The position numbers and the translations under genes are program-made. Below the pieces are notes generated by a model that searched no databases, was not told where the DNA came from, and saw only the letters and a program-made list of their open reading frames with translations. DNA of 64,000 bases from Ignavibacteria bacterium. GTDB taxonomy: Bacteria > Bacteroidota > Ignavibacteria > Tepidaquicellales > Tepidaquicellaceae. Where the stretch lies: positions 656,674-720,673 of the forward strand of contig JADLKE010000002.1 in NCBI GenBank assembly GCA_015657505.1, read 5' to 3'. Positions 26,080 to 35,200 of the stretch are shown here, piece after piece; the first letter of the stretch is position 1; the number at the start of each line of letters is the position of its first letter.

Positions 26080-27996
26080 TTAATCCGGGCTTTTCCAGTC
26101 GCCGTTTTCTTTAATCAGATTGATGAGTTCTTCGACGGCCGTTTCGGAAGGAATCGAGCGTTTGACAACCTCTTTTCCTTTGTAAAGCGTGATTCTTCCT
26201 ATGCCGCTGCCAACGTAGCCGTAATCGGCGTCCGCCATTTCGCCCGGACCGTTCACGATGCAGCCCATTATCGCTATCTTAAGTCCTTTGAGGTGATTCG
26301 TTTTCTCTCTTACCATCGCCGTCGTTTCCTGAAGGTCGAACAAAGTGCGGCCGCAGGACGGGCAGGAAATGTACTCGGTTTTTGAAATCCGCTTGCGCGA
26401 CGCCTGAAGTATTCCGAATGACACGCTGTTCAATGTTTTATTCCCTGCTTCAGCCGACTCAATCCAAACGCCGTTTCCTATACCGTCAATCAGGAGCCCG
26501 CCTAAGTCGGTCGAAGCGTAAAGAAGCATTTTGTCTTCGGATAATTCGCCGTAGTTTCTTTTCAACACGATCGGCAGCTTGTTCGCAATTCCTGCCGCGT
26601 CTCTCATTTTCAAGAGCGACATTTTTTCAGACGACGAAAGAACAAGAATTACTTTAGTATCCTTTGAAATTTTATCAATGTTAGAATGATATTCGTTGAC
26701 GTCGAGTTCGAGAAATTTATTGAAATTCTTATCAGTAAGTTTTTTGTATTCTTCGATTTTAAGGAGAGGCAGTGAATCGCCGCCGCCTTTCGATTTCCAG
26801 AATTCGTAATCAAATATTTTCTTTACCGTACCGGGGAGCTGGTAATTAATGTCTTCTGAGCCGAAATAAACATAATCGGCTGCCATATCGCCGATGTTCC
26901 ATTTGTCAAGCGACTCGCTGTAGTAATACCCGATTGAGCGGAACCCTTCGTTGGATTTTCTGATTTCATCATCCGCAGATATCACAACGACAGGGACATT
27001 CTTTCCTCCGACATTGCCGCAGGCTTTCGATTCCTGTGCCGCGCTTCCGACAGCATAAACGTGTTTCACTTCCTTCGAAAGATTTTCCCTGAAGAATTCA
27101 TACCGCTCAACGAGCGCACTGCACACGGGAATTTCGAACTCAGGCTCTTCGGTAAGCGACACGCGCACTGTATCGCCGTATCCCTCTTCGAGCAAAGTAC
27201 CTATGCCGAGAGCGGATTTTATTCTTCCGTCCTCGCCGTCGCCCGCCTCCGTAACGCCGAGATGGAGAGGATAATTCATTCCCGCTTCTAACATTTTCCT
27301 GACGAGCAGGCGGTAGGCTTCAACCATCACCTGAGGATTGGACGCCTTCATCGAAAGGACGATGCTGTAATACTTTTCATCTTCACAAATCCGCAGGAAT
27401 TCCATCGCGGATTCGACCATCCCGAGAGGCGTATCGCCGAAGCGGCTCATAATCCTGTCGGAGAGAGAGCCGTGATTCGTTCCGATTCTCATCGCGGTGC
27501 CGTACTCCTTGCAGATTCTTATCAGCGGAACAAATTTTTCCCTGATGCGTCCGAGTTCTTCTTCGTATTGTTTATCGGTATAATCTATAATTTCGAATTT
27601 CTTTTTATCGGCGTAATTTCCCGGATTGACGCGCACTTTCTCTACAATGCGCGCGGCTATTTCAGCGGCGTTAGGGGTAAAATGGATGTCAGCGACAAGC
27701 GGCGTTTTATATCCGCGCCTGCGGAGTTCGTTTTTTATATTTTCGAGATTCTTTGCTTCCTTTATGCTCGGCGCGGTTATGCGGACGTATTCTCCGCCTG
27801 CTTCGATTATGCGAATTGACTGCCCGACTGTCGCGGACGTGTCCATCGTGTCTGTAGTTGTCATAGACTGAAGACGTATCGGATTCGCCCCGCCGAGCGG
27901 CACACCGCCGATGTCAACGATGCGGGTTTTGAAACGCGTGTATTTTGTGTCTTCGATTTTCAATTTTTCGATGCCGTCCCTGCAGGGCTGATTCAT
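26080..27996 (-). CDS. ispG: 4-hydroxy-3-methylbut-2-enyl diphosphate synthase, long form
   Basis: A 638-residue IspG (GcpE), the penultimate enzyme of the MEP isoprenoid pathway; it reduces MEcPP to HMBPP with a 4Fe-4S cluster. The N-terminal TIM barrel begins at VDIGGVPLGGANPIRLQSMT; LVADIHFTPNAAEIA and VRVNPGNYADKKKFE follow. A long insert (about 300-520) separates the barrel from the Fe-S domain, as in plants, Chlamydiae and Bacteroidota. Cluster ligands are visible: Cys545 and Cys548 in SCPSCGRTLF, Cys579 in MGCIVNGPGE and Glu586. Flanked on both sides by AT-rich interspersed repeats. Confidence 0.96.
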   Translation of the reverse strand: MNQPCRDGIEKLKIEDTKYTRFKTRIVDIGGVPLGGANPIRLQSMTTTDTMDTSATVGQSIRIIEAGGEYVRITAPSIKEAKNLENIKNELRRRGYKTPLVADIHFTPNAAEIAARIVEKVRVNPGNYADKKKFEIIDYTDKQYEEELGRIREKFVPLIRICKEYGTAMRIGTNHGSLSDRIMSRFGDTPLGMVESAMEFLRICEDEKYYSIVLSMKASNPQVMVEAYRLLVRKMLEAGMNYPLHLGVTEAGDGEDGRIKSALGIGTLLEEGYGDTVRVSLTEEPEFEIPVCSALVERYEFFRENLSKEVKHVYAVGSAAQESKACGNVGGKNVPVVVISADDEIRKSNEGFRSIGYYYSESLDKWNIGDMAADYVYFGSEDINYQLPGTVKKIFDYEFWKSKGGGDSLPLLKIEEYKKLTDKNFNKFLELDVNEYHSNIDKISKDTKVILVLSSSEKMSLLKMRDAAGIANKLPIVLKRNYGELSEDKMLLYASTDLGGLLIDGIGNGVWIESAEAGNKTLNSVSFGILQASRKRISKTEYISCPSCGRTLFDLQETTAMVREKTNHLKGLKIAIMGCIVNGPGEMADADYGYVGSGIGRITLYKGKEVVKRSIPSETAVEELINLIKENGDWKSPD

Positions 27997-28009
27997 TTTG
28001 TAGTTTGTA

Positions 28010-28094
28010 TTATCAATTTAAAAATTGAAATACTGATGAACTACAAGTTTTTGAAATTTATAATTTAAGATTTACAATTTAAAATTTGAAAGAA
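28010..28094. repeat. AT-only interspersed repeat block
   Basis: Units of the form AATTTAAAATT/TTTGAAATTT recur through the gap upstream of ispG, matching in style the blocks at 25671-25727 and 25995-26048. No gene or promoter can be separated from this background. Confidence 0.6.
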
Positions 28095-29030
28095 CTATCT
28101 GAGCCGTTTGCTTTCTTGAAACAGGATTTTCTTTTCCTCGTCCGTCAGGCTTGAATAACCCCGTGCGCTGAGTTTATCGAGTATGGCGTCTATGCGTTCC
28201 TGCGCTTCGCGCTCTTTTTGCCTCACGTCATCTTCATACTTGCTTTTATTAAGGTCTTCAAATTCAGCGTCCGTTATGTCCCTTTTGGGAATGTCGTAGA
28301 TGTTCGCTTCTTTATCTTTCTTTTCGAATACATTTTTAAAGCTATCAAACACGTTAGAGTCGCCCGTACGCGAGAATTTTCTCGGACCGCGGTTCAGATA
28401 AAAATATACGTACAGGAATCCGACGACCGCTCCGCCGAGATGTGCAACGTGCGCTATTCCCGACTGCGACTGCGATGCCACTGCAAACACTTCGACAGCC
28501 ATATATATTATGACGAGATATTTCGCTTTCAGAGGCAGCATGAAATAAATGTATATGTATCTGTTCGGAAACAGCATCCCGAAAGCGATAAGCACGCCGT
28601 ATATCGAGCCGGAGGCCCCTACAGTCGGGACGTTCGGCGGCATTGAAGTGAATAGCGGGGCGAGAAACGCGTTTGCAAGTCCCGCGCCGATGCCGCAAAC
28701 CGTATAATATATGAAGAATGTTTTCGAGCCCCAGAGATTTTCAAGTTCCATTCCGAACATCCAGAGCGCGAACATGTTGAAAAACAGATGCGAGAAACTT
28801 CCGTGCATGTACATGTACGTGAACACCTGCCAAGGCCTGAAAAAAGGCGAATCGTACCCGAACAAAGCAAAGTTCTTCAGGAACAAATCTCCTACACTGG
28901 TTCTTCCTGCTTTCAGGAAATCAAGAAAGAAGAACTCCAGCAAAAAAATGGCTATATTTGATATTAGCAGATATTTAATAACCGGCGGAAAGAAAGTAAA
29001 TCCGCCGAATCCTCTTCTGTAATTATTCAA
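28095..29030 (-). CDS. Rhomboid-family intramembrane serine protease
   Basis: A 311-residue membrane protein with six predicted transmembrane helices between residues 18 and 212. The catalytic dyad is Ser140 in VGASGSIYG and His197 in HVAHLGGAVVGF, with the oxyanion Asn85 in SHLFFNMFALW and the WR-like loop FRPWQVFTYMYMHGSFSH. It cleaves transmembrane segments of substrate proteins within the membrane. A charged C-terminal tail of about 95 residues (KYEDDVRQKEREAQERIDAI) extends into the cytoplasm and looks helical. Substrates are unknown. It begins 12 bp after the stop of the upstream nucleotidyltransferase gene, which suggests co-transcription. Confidence 0.93.
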   Translation of the reverse strand: MNNYRRGFGGFTFFPPVIKYLLISNIAIFLLEFFFLDFLKAGRTSVGDLFLKNFALFGYDSPFFRPWQVFTYMYMHGSFSHLFFNMFALWMFGMELENLWGSKTFFIYYTVCGIGAGLANAFLAPLFTSMPPNVPTVGASGSIYGVLIAFGMLFPNRYIYIYFMLPLKAKYLVIIYMAVEVFAVASQSQSGIAHVAHLGGAVVGFLYVYFYLNRGPRKFSRTGDSNVFDSFKNVFEKKDKEANIYDIPKRDITDAEFEDLNKSKYEDDVRQKEREAQERIDAILDKLSARGYSSLTDEEKKILFQESKRLR

Positions 29031-29041
29031 TTTTCTTTTCT

Positions 29042-29764
29042 TTAAATTTTTTGAGCATTATAGTAATCTTCGACAGTATCAATCTCCATGCATTCATATT
29101 CTGAAACATCAACGCTGTATATGCTGTTCCCTGGGTCGTTTCTTTCGATAATCTCTTCGAAAGTTTTTTCGTAAAATTCGTTCACGTTATTTTCTTCGAG
29201 TATTTTCCTGTCGAGAATCTTGAAAATCTCGTCCGCGAAAGGACGCGAAAACTTTTCGATGCCTATCGATTCCCCTGCCGCCTCTTTAATGTCAACAATT
29301 TTCGATATTTCAAGAATCCTGCCGCTTCCGTCAACCCTTACCTTTATCTGCTCATCATCGAGTTTATGCGTTACGTTAACAGCCGCCGCATTGTCGTGAC
29401 TGTCCGCAAGCAATTTAGAAACGATTCCCGCGTCAAACAGTATGTCGCTGTCGAGAAGCACGAACCCGTCCTTTATGTAATCCTTTGTCATCCACAGTGA
29501 GTACGAATTGTTGTTGTTCGCGTAATCGGTGTTTGTAAGAATCTTTATGTTCACGCTGCCGAAATTATTCCTGAGATAATCCTTTATCATATTTTCCCTG
29601 TAACCGGTAACGAAAACGAAGTCGTTTATGCCGCAGGAGATTACATTCTCCATCGTTCTGTGAAGAAGATTCTTCCCTTTTACGTCGAGTAAGCACTTCG
29701 GAGTCGTGTCTGTAAGCGGTCTCAGGCGTTTTGCGAGCCCAGCCGCGAGAATTACTGCCTGCAT
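29042..29764 (-). CDS. LicC-like NTP:sugar/choline-phosphate nucleotidyltransferase
   Basis: A 240-residue nucleotidyltransferase. MQAVILAAGLAKRLRPLTDT is the NTP-binding signature, TPKCLLDVKGKNLLHR the next motif, and YANNNNSYSLWMTKDYI with LLDSDILFD resembles phosphocholine cytidylyltransferases (LicC) and inositol-1-phosphate cytidylyltransferases rather than glucose-1-phosphate enzymes. It starts one base after the stop of the CDP-alcohol phosphotransferase gene, so the pair very likely acts in one pathway: this enzyme activates a polar head group as its CDP derivative and the neighbour transfers it. The exact head group is unknown. Confidence 0.85.
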   Translation of the reverse strand: MQAVILAAGLAKRLRPLTDTTPKCLLDVKGKNLLHRTMENVISCGINDFVFVTGYRENMIKDYLRNNFGSVNIKILTNTDYANNNNSYSLWMTKDYIKDGFVLLDSDILFDAGIVSKLLADSHDNAAAVNVTHKLDDEQIKVRVDGSGRILEISKIVDIKEAAGESIGIEKFSRPFADEIFKILDRKILEENNVNEFYEKTFEEIIERNDPGNSIYSVDVSEYECMEIDTVEDYYNAQKI

Positions 29765-29765
29765 A

Positions 29766-30623
29766 TTATTTTGAAATTCCTTTCAGCGCGCTTTTTTGAA
29801 TTATGTACATTATAAGCAGATAAAAGTTTCCGAGCGTAATTGTCACCCATAGATAATACTCGACTCTGTTCGTGAAACACGCGGCGGCGACTGCTGCGAG
29901 GTGCGTCGTCGAGCCTATCCACGACCAGGCTCTCAAAAGCATAACGTTTTTCTTTTTATATTCATCGGATGAAACATTAAGGACTTTATCCTGCGCCGTG
30001 TTTTTCTGCACCGATGAATATTTAATGTAAATGTCAACCAGAAACTTTTCCACGTATCGTCCTTTAGTTTTTTCGAGCCTCCTTTTCAGACGCGTGTATT
30101 CCTCGATTTCCTTCGGTATGTTCGAGCCCTTATCGTAAACGTAAGTCAGATACATGTTTCTGTAGTTGTCGAACATCATGTTTTGAAGAACCCGTGAGAA
30201 TCCCGCGGCGGCTGTAAGTATCCATACGTAAGCGTAATTGCCAGTAGCGACGCTGAGCCCTATGCCTATACCCGCGAAGATTGACAATCCCGTTACGTAA
30301 TCAATGAAGCCGTCGATTATTCTCCCGATTCCCGTGCCGTTTTTTTTCAGTCGCGCAAGTTGTCCGTCAGCGCAGTCGAGTATGTTCGAAATCAGCAGAG
30401 CAATCGCGCCGAATACAAAAAACTGATATGAGCCGAATCCGAACAAAACTCCCGTAAGTATGCCGAAGAGCATCGATACGACGGAAATCTGATTCGGCGT
30501 AATGTTAGTCGAATAGATTAGTTTAACGAACAGGAATGAAAGCGGCCTGAAAAAATACAGGTCGAGTATTTCTTCCGCGTCATAGCCTTTTAAAGAACTT
30601 TTAAATTCGGTGAACCAGGTCAT
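29766..30623 (-). CDS. CDP-alcohol phosphotransferase family membrane protein
   Basis: A 285-residue integral membrane enzyme with the complete CDP-alcohol signature DCADGQLARLKKNGTGIGRI followed by IDGFID, in which four Asp bind metal and catalyse transfer. Several hydrophobic segments (FVKLIYSTNITPNQISVVSMLFGI, FFVFGAIALLISNILDCADG, then two near the C-terminus) fit the six-helix fold. About 60 polar residues are inserted between helices at 165-225. Together with the adjacent LicC-like enzyme it probably makes a polar lipid or phosphodiester solute. The arrangement resembles the IPCT/DIPPS pair of hyperthermophiles, but the product cannot be assigned. Confidence 0.88.
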   Translation of the reverse strand: MTWFTEFKSSLKGYDAEEILDLYFFRPLSFLFVKLIYSTNITPNQISVVSMLFGILTGVLFGFGSYQFFVFGAIALLISNILDCADGQLARLKKNGTGIGRIIDGFIDYVTGLSIFAGIGIGLSVATGNYAYVWILTAAAGFSRVLQNMMFDNYRNMYLTYVYDKGSNIPKEIEEYTRLKRRLEKTKGRYVEKFLVDIYIKYSSVQKNTAQDKVLNVSSDEYKKKNVMLLRAWSWIGSTTHLAAVAAACFTNRVEYYLWVTITLGNFYLLIMYIIQKSALKGISK

Positions 30624-30639
30624 CGTGTGTTTATCCTTT

Positions 30640-32769
30640 TCAATGTAATATTTTTTTCTTTTTCAGTTTCTTAAGTTTTTTCAGATATTCTTTTTTAATT
30701 TCCGCGGCGTATTTTTTCTTGACTATGGAAACAAAATGCTCCTGAACGTTGAACTTTTCCTTTTCGGGAATTTGTTCGGGAGGAATCCTCGAATATGAGC
30801 CTTCGGGACCAAGCAATCTCGCCTTGACGTTATCCTTCAAATAAAATTCGAGTATCTCGATTAAATCCTCTTTAATCTTAGGATGCATTATCGGATAAAG
30901 TATCTCCACACGACGGTCGAAATTTCTCTGCATAATATCGGCGGAGCCGGAATAAATTACAGGACTGCCGTTATTATGAAAATATAAAATCCTGCTGTGT
31001 TCAAGGAATCTTCCGACAATGCTCCTTACGGAAATATTGGCGCTCATATCCTTTACTCCAGGACGCAGCCTGCATATACCGCGAATAATCAAATCGATTT
31101 TCACGCCTGCGCAAGACGCCTGATAAAGTTTTTTAATCACCTTATCGTCAACGAGTGAATTCGCCTTGATAATTATTCTCCCGTTCCCGTGCTTGCCATG
31201 GCATTCGATTTCATTCTCGATGGCGTTTATAAGGGGTTTCCTCATCGTGTAAGGCGCGACAAGAAACTTGCTGTACTCCTTCTGTTTCGAGAAGCCTGTC
31301 AGGTAGTTGAACAAATCTGACGCGTCTTTGCAGAAATCTTCGCTGCAGGTGAAAAGACCGATATCGGTATAAATCTTCGCCGTCGTCTGGTTATAGTTGC
31401 CCGTGCTCAGATGCAGGTAACGCACCATCTTGCCGCCTTCCTTTCTCACAACGAGAAGCATCTTCGAATGGGTCTTCAGACCCGAAATCCCGTACACCAC
31501 GTGCACTCCGGCGTTTTCGAGTTTCTTCGCCCAGACGATGTTATTCTCCTCGTCAAACCTCGCCTTGAGTTCAACTACCGCAGTAACCTGCTTTCCGTTC
31601 TCTGCAGCGGTTATGAGAGATTTTATAATCGGCGAATCGCCGCCTGTCCTGTAAAGTATAAGTTTAATCGCGAAAACGTTCTTGTCTTCCGCCGCCTGCG
31701 CAACAAATTCCGTAACCGACGAAAAAGAGTGGAACGGATGATGAAGCATTATGTCGCGCTTCCTGATCGCCTTGAAAAAATTATCCTCTTCGAGAAAGTA
31801 AGATGAAATCCTCGGCGCGTAACCCTCATCCTTCAATTCGCGCCTGTCGATTCCGTAGAGATACATCAGGTCGCCGAGATTTATCGGTCCGTCAACTTTG
31901 TAAACTTCGGTGTTATCGAGTTCGAGGTCCTCGATAAGAAATTCAAGTATCTGGTCGGGAATTTTTTCTTCTACTTCGAGACGCACGATGACGCCGAGTC
32001 TGCGTTTCTTTACTTCCTCTTCAATCAGCGTGAGAAGGTCGTCGGCTTCTTCTTCCTCGAGTTCAAGGTCCGCGTTCCGCGTTATGCGGAATGCGTAACA
32101 GTGCGTAATCACCATTCCCGGGAAAAGTTTGCTGATGTTCGCCTCTATAAGGTCTTCGAGAAGCAGAACCGAAATGCCTTCCGTATTCTCCAGACGTATG
32201 AACCTCGGAATATTTCCGGGTATCTGCAGCACGGAGAGTTTGTTTTCGATAACTTCGGTTTCGGGGTCGTCGAGAACCAGAACGAAAGCAAGAGTCCTGT
32301 TTACGAGATTCGGGAACGGATGCACGTTATCCATCGCTATCGGAGTGAGCACGGGGTATAGCACCTCGTCGAAATACCTGTCGAGATTTTTTCTCGATGC
32401 GTCGTCGAGGTCGCCGTATTTCAAAATTTTAATTCCGTTCTCTTCAAGTCCGGGAACGACTTCTTCATTGAAAATCCTGTATTGTTCCTTAACCTGCGGA
32501 ACGAGTTCGCTGTAGATGATTTCGCGCTGTTCCTGAGCCGTCAGACCGTCCGACGATGTTTCGTTTACGCCGCTGTACACCTGCCTCTTCAGTCCTGACA
32601 CGCGTATCATGAAGAACTCGTCGAGGTTCGTGCTGAATATCGACAGGAACTTCACGCGCTCGAGCAGCGGCTGAGTCCTGTCGCCCGCTTCTTCGAGCAC
32701 GCGCCTGTTGAACTCTATCCAGCTTAACTCGCGGTTAAAGAAATATTCGGATTTCAGCTTATTCATCAA
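30640..32769 (-). CDS. ppk1: Polyphosphate kinase 1
   Basis: A 709-residue Ppk1, which reversibly polymerises the gamma phosphate of ATP into inorganic polyphosphate. N domain: FFNRELSWIEFNRRVLEEA; head domain; then two phospholipase-D-like catalytic domains with IKLILYRTGGDSPIIKSL, the phospho-histidine region GLKTHSKMLLVVRKEGG and HLSTGNYNQTTAKIYTDIGL, and later FLEHSRILYFHNNG. Length is typical. Its ATG overlaps the stop of the DUF192 gene by four bases. A lysine-rich tail (KKLKKLKKKK) ends the protein. Confidence 0.96.
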   Translation of the reverse strand: MMNKLKSEYFFNRELSWIEFNRRVLEEAGDRTQPLLERVKFLSIFSTNLDEFFMIRVSGLKRQVYSGVNETSSDGLTAQEQREIIYSELVPQVKEQYRIFNEEVVPGLEENGIKILKYGDLDDASRKNLDRYFDEVLYPVLTPIAMDNVHPFPNLVNRTLAFVLVLDDPETEVIENKLSVLQIPGNIPRFIRLENTEGISVLLLEDLIEANISKLFPGMVITHCYAFRITRNADLELEEEEADDLLTLIEEEVKKRRLGVIVRLEVEEKIPDQILEFLIEDLELDNTEVYKVDGPINLGDLMYLYGIDRRELKDEGYAPRISSYFLEEDNFFKAIRKRDIMLHHPFHSFSSVTEFVAQAAEDKNVFAIKLILYRTGGDSPIIKSLITAAENGKQVTAVVELKARFDEENNIVWAKKLENAGVHVVYGISGLKTHSKMLLVVRKEGGKMVRYLHLSTGNYNQTTAKIYTDIGLFTCSEDFCKDASDLFNYLTGFSKQKEYSKFLVAPYTMRKPLINAIENEIECHGKHGNGRIIIKANSLVDDKVIKKLYQASCAGVKIDLIIRGICRLRPGVKDMSANISVRSIVGRFLEHSRILYFHNNGSPVIYSGSADIMQRNFDRRVEILYPIMHPKIKEDLIEILEFYLKDNVKARLLGPEGSYSRIPPEQIPEKEKFNVQEHFVSIVKKKYAAEIKKEYLKKLKKLKKKKILH

Positions 32770-33320
32770 TAGTTCGTAATCTTAAAATCTATCTTATCGC
32801 CTTCCTTAACGCCGTATTTTTCGCAGAATCCCGCGACGGTTTCCACTACGTACATGCTCTTCTTTTCAGAAGGGAGAGACTTTTCGGAGAACGGTGTCGC
32901 GTTCCTGTGTATCTTAACAATCTCCTTACTCTCGTTAACGAAGATTATGTCCAGTGAAATCACTGTATTCTTCATCCAGAAAGAATGAAGTTCGGACAAG
33001 GCGAAAACAAACAGCATCCCGTTCGATTCGTCCATCGATTTCCTGTACATCAGTCCCTGTTCGCGCTTGGCGTCGTTGTCCGCGATTTCGATGTCAATCT
33101 TCTTCAGCGTTTTTTTATCCTTTCCGGATATGAATTCAAGTTCGCCCTGTTTCTTGAACTGCGGCTCGGTCACTTCTTTCTTTTCCGTCTTGACCTTGTA
33201 TTCGGGTTTTGTGTTATCCGCCATCATCGTATATATAAAATACACTGCAACCGCAACTACAACCGCGATAAGAACATACAATATGTAATTGGGTTTTTTT
33301 GGTTCCTGTTTCGCTGTCAT
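32766..33320 (-). CDS. Membrane-anchored DUF192 protein
   Basis: A 184-residue protein with one N-terminal transmembrane helix (YILYVLIAVVVAVAVYFIYT) and an outward-facing DUF192 domain: KREQGLMYRKSMDESNGMLF, SFWMKNTVISLDIIFV, YVVETVAGFCEKYGVKEGD. Structures of DUF192 are known but no biochemical role is settled. It overlaps ppk1 by four bases and begins one base from the hisC-like stop, so it belongs to the same operon. Confidence 0.9.
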   Translation of the reverse strand: MTAKQEPKKPNYILYVLIAVVVAVAVYFIYTMMADNTKPEYKVKTEKKEVTEPQFKKQGELEFISGKDKKTLKKIDIEIADNDAKREQGLMYRKSMDESNGMLFVFALSELHSFWMKNTVISLDIIFVNESKEIVKIHRNATPFSEKSLPSEKKSMYVVETVAGFCEKYGVKEGDKIDFKITNY

Positions 33321-33321
33321 T

Positions 33322-34392
33322 TTATTTTCCTAAAAATTCTTTAATTGAATCCATCAGGTAATAGTTCTGCTCCCTTGTGCCGAGCGTAATTCTGGCTTCG
33401 GTCTTGAACGCTTCCTCGTCGAGGAATTTAATGAGCAGGTTTCTTTCCTTCAGGAATTTGTTCATGTCTTTTCTGACTTCAAGAGGCATATCGACGAGCA
33501 TGAAATTTGCGTATGATTTATACGGAGTGAATCCTTTCATTTTTCCGAATTCTTTGTAGAAATATTCCTTGTCCTCCTGCATGAGGTTCGTAACTTTTCC
33601 ATAGTAATCCCTGTCCTTGTAGGCAATCTCGGCAAGTTTTTCGGAAAGCCTGTTATATCCCAGATACCTGACCGTATAGTTCATCAGTTCCTCAAGGTTC
33701 TTTCCCGCGAAAGCATAGCCGATGCGGCATCCGGCAAGCGCGAAATATTTCGAGAACGTCCTGCAAATAACAAGATTGGGGAACTCGTCAAGGAAAGGCT
33801 TCACGTAATCGTTTTCAACCGAGCCGAATCCCCAGTATGCCTCGTCAATCATCACGAGTGCGCCTCGGCAGGCGTCGAGGAACCTGTGAAGGTCGTCCTT
33901 CGATATCCTGTTGCCTGTCGGATTGTTCGGAGACGCGATGAGCACTATGCGCGGTTTTTCACGGTCGTAAATCTCTATCATTTTGTCGACGTCATATAGA
34001 AATGTCGCAACTCCGTTTTCTTTTCCTCTCGTCATAGGATACTCAACGTTGAACCCGCCGACCTCATAAGCGACTTTCTTGTAGTACCACCACGCTTCCT
34101 TCGGTATTAGAATTTTTTCCTTTCTGTCGAGGTAATAATGTATTATTTGTTTCAGCAAATCCTCGCTTCCGTAAGACAGAATCACCTGTCTTTCGGGAAG
34201 TTTGAATTCGTCCGCTATCATTTTTGATAAACTCGATTTAATGCCTTTCGCGAAATCGCGCGAATAATTGGCGAGTTCGTCAATCGTAACTTCTTTAAGG
34301 AAATCGTAACATTTCGGTGTGGGTCCGTATTGTGATTCGTTTCTGTCGAGATATTGAAGTTCCTTATACTTTTTTGGGTCTGTCATTTTCAA
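33322..34392 (-). CDS. HisC-like class I/II aminotransferase
   Basis: A 356-residue PLP enzyme of the histidinol-phosphate aminotransferase/CobD group. LDRNESQYGPTPKCYDFLKE at the N-terminus, LSYGSEDLLKQIIHYY, LIASPNNPTGNRISKDDL, MIDEAYWGFG and the PLP-lysine motif RTFSKYFALAGCRIGYAF are all present. It transfers an amino group to or from a phosphorylated or amino-acid substrate. It is not in a his operon, so histidinol phosphate is only one option; tyrosine/phenylalanine or threonine-phosphate activities occur in the same family. Confidence 0.85.
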   Translation of the reverse strand: MKMTDPKKYKELQYLDRNESQYGPTPKCYDFLKEVTIDELANYSRDFAKGIKSSLSKMIADEFKLPERQVILSYGSEDLLKQIIHYYLDRKEKILIPKEAWWYYKKVAYEVGGFNVEYPMTRGKENGVATFLYDVDKMIEIYDREKPRIVLIASPNNPTGNRISKDDLHRFLDACRGALVMIDEAYWGFGSVENDYVKPFLDEFPNLVICRTFSKYFALAGCRIGYAFAGKNLEELMNYTVRYLGYNRLSEKLAEIAYKDRDYYGKVTNLMQEDKEYFYKEFGKMKGFTPYKSYANFMLVDMPLEVRKDMNKFLKERNLLIKFLDEEAFKTEARITLGTREQNYYLMDSIKEFLGK

Positions 34393-34435
34393 AAGATTTA
34401 GTTTATGAAAATATTTAATTAGTTATACGCATTGT

Positions 34436-35200
34436 TTATTTCTTTGTTAAGAATTTCTTTATGCCGTTCCTGCAGTCTTCCGACATTCTCGTCAGGGTGT
34501 TCATGTCGACCGCGTACTGAAGCGCCGCCTCGAAACTCATGGACGTCACGTTCTTGAACATTTCCTTCGTCAGTTTCAAAGAACTCGAAGGAAGACGGTT
34601 TATGTTTTCGCAGAGTTTATCCGTAAAACTCTCGAGCATGTACTGGTCAACCACGTAATTGACGAGACCAATCTGGTACGCTTCCGTTCCCGTGATGAAT
34701 TTAGACGTAAGCAGCAGGTCTTTAGCGTGTGTTTCACTGACGCGTTTCAGAAGAAACACCATTACCACGGCGGGTATGAATCCGATTTTCACCTCGGTGT
34801 ATCCGAACTGCGCCTTATCTGCCGCGACAATCAGGTCGCAGGCGCTGGCGATACCGCATCCGCCCGCGAGGGCGTATCCGTCAACCATCGCTATAGTCGG
34901 TTTCGGACAGGTATATATCGTCAGCAATAGGTCTTTGTAATTTTCCGAATCCTGCTTGTTCTGAAGCACGTCAAATTCCTGAATTTTGTTCAGGTACTCG
35001 AGAAAAAGTCCCGAGCAGAAATTTCCGCCCGCGCCTGTTATTACTATCGATTTAATGCTTTCGCTGCGGGCATAATCGTTAATCGCGTCCTTTATCTCCT
35101 TAATCATAACGTCGTCGAGAGAATTTCTCTTGTCGGGACGGTTAAGCGTAATCCTTCCCGTCAATCCCTTCTCACAAAGCAAAATATTATTGTATCCCAT
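34436..35200 (-). CDS. Enoyl-CoA hydratase/isomerase family protein
   Basis: A 254-residue crotonase. GRITLNRPDKRNSLDDVM, the oxyanion loop ITGAGGNFCSGLFL, DGYALAGGCGIASACDLIVA and TEVKIGFIPAVVMVFL are recognisable. The first catalytic Glu of hydratases (GGxCE) is replaced by Gly, while the second (Glu in TEVKIGF) remains; this fits methylglutaconyl-CoA hydratase-like or isomerase-like members better than short-chain enoyl-CoA hydratase. Its start lies 14 bases inside the end of the ABC ATPase gene. Substrate unknown. Confidence 0.87.
   Translation of the reverse strand: MGYNNILLCEKGLTGRITLNRPDKRNSLDDVMIKEIKDAINDYARSESIKSIVITGAGGNFCSGLFLEYLNKIQEFDVLQNKQDSENYKDLLLTIYTCPKPTIAMVDGYALAGGCGIASACDLIVAADKAQFGYTEVKIGFIPAVVMVFLLKRVSETHAKDLLLTSKFITGTEAYQIGLVNYVVDQYMLESFTDKLCENINRLPSSSLKLTKEMFKNVTSMSFEAALQYAVDMNTLTRMSEDCRNGIKKFLTKK

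Noticed and set aside
28218-28646. 142-residue rightward frame antisense to the rhomboid gene
   Set aside because: The rhomboid protein has all catalytic motifs on the other strand; the antisense product has no recognisable domain.
33322-34392. Histidine-biosynthesis HisC proper
   Set aside because: No other his gene is near, and the family includes several aminotransferases; the gene symbol was left empty.
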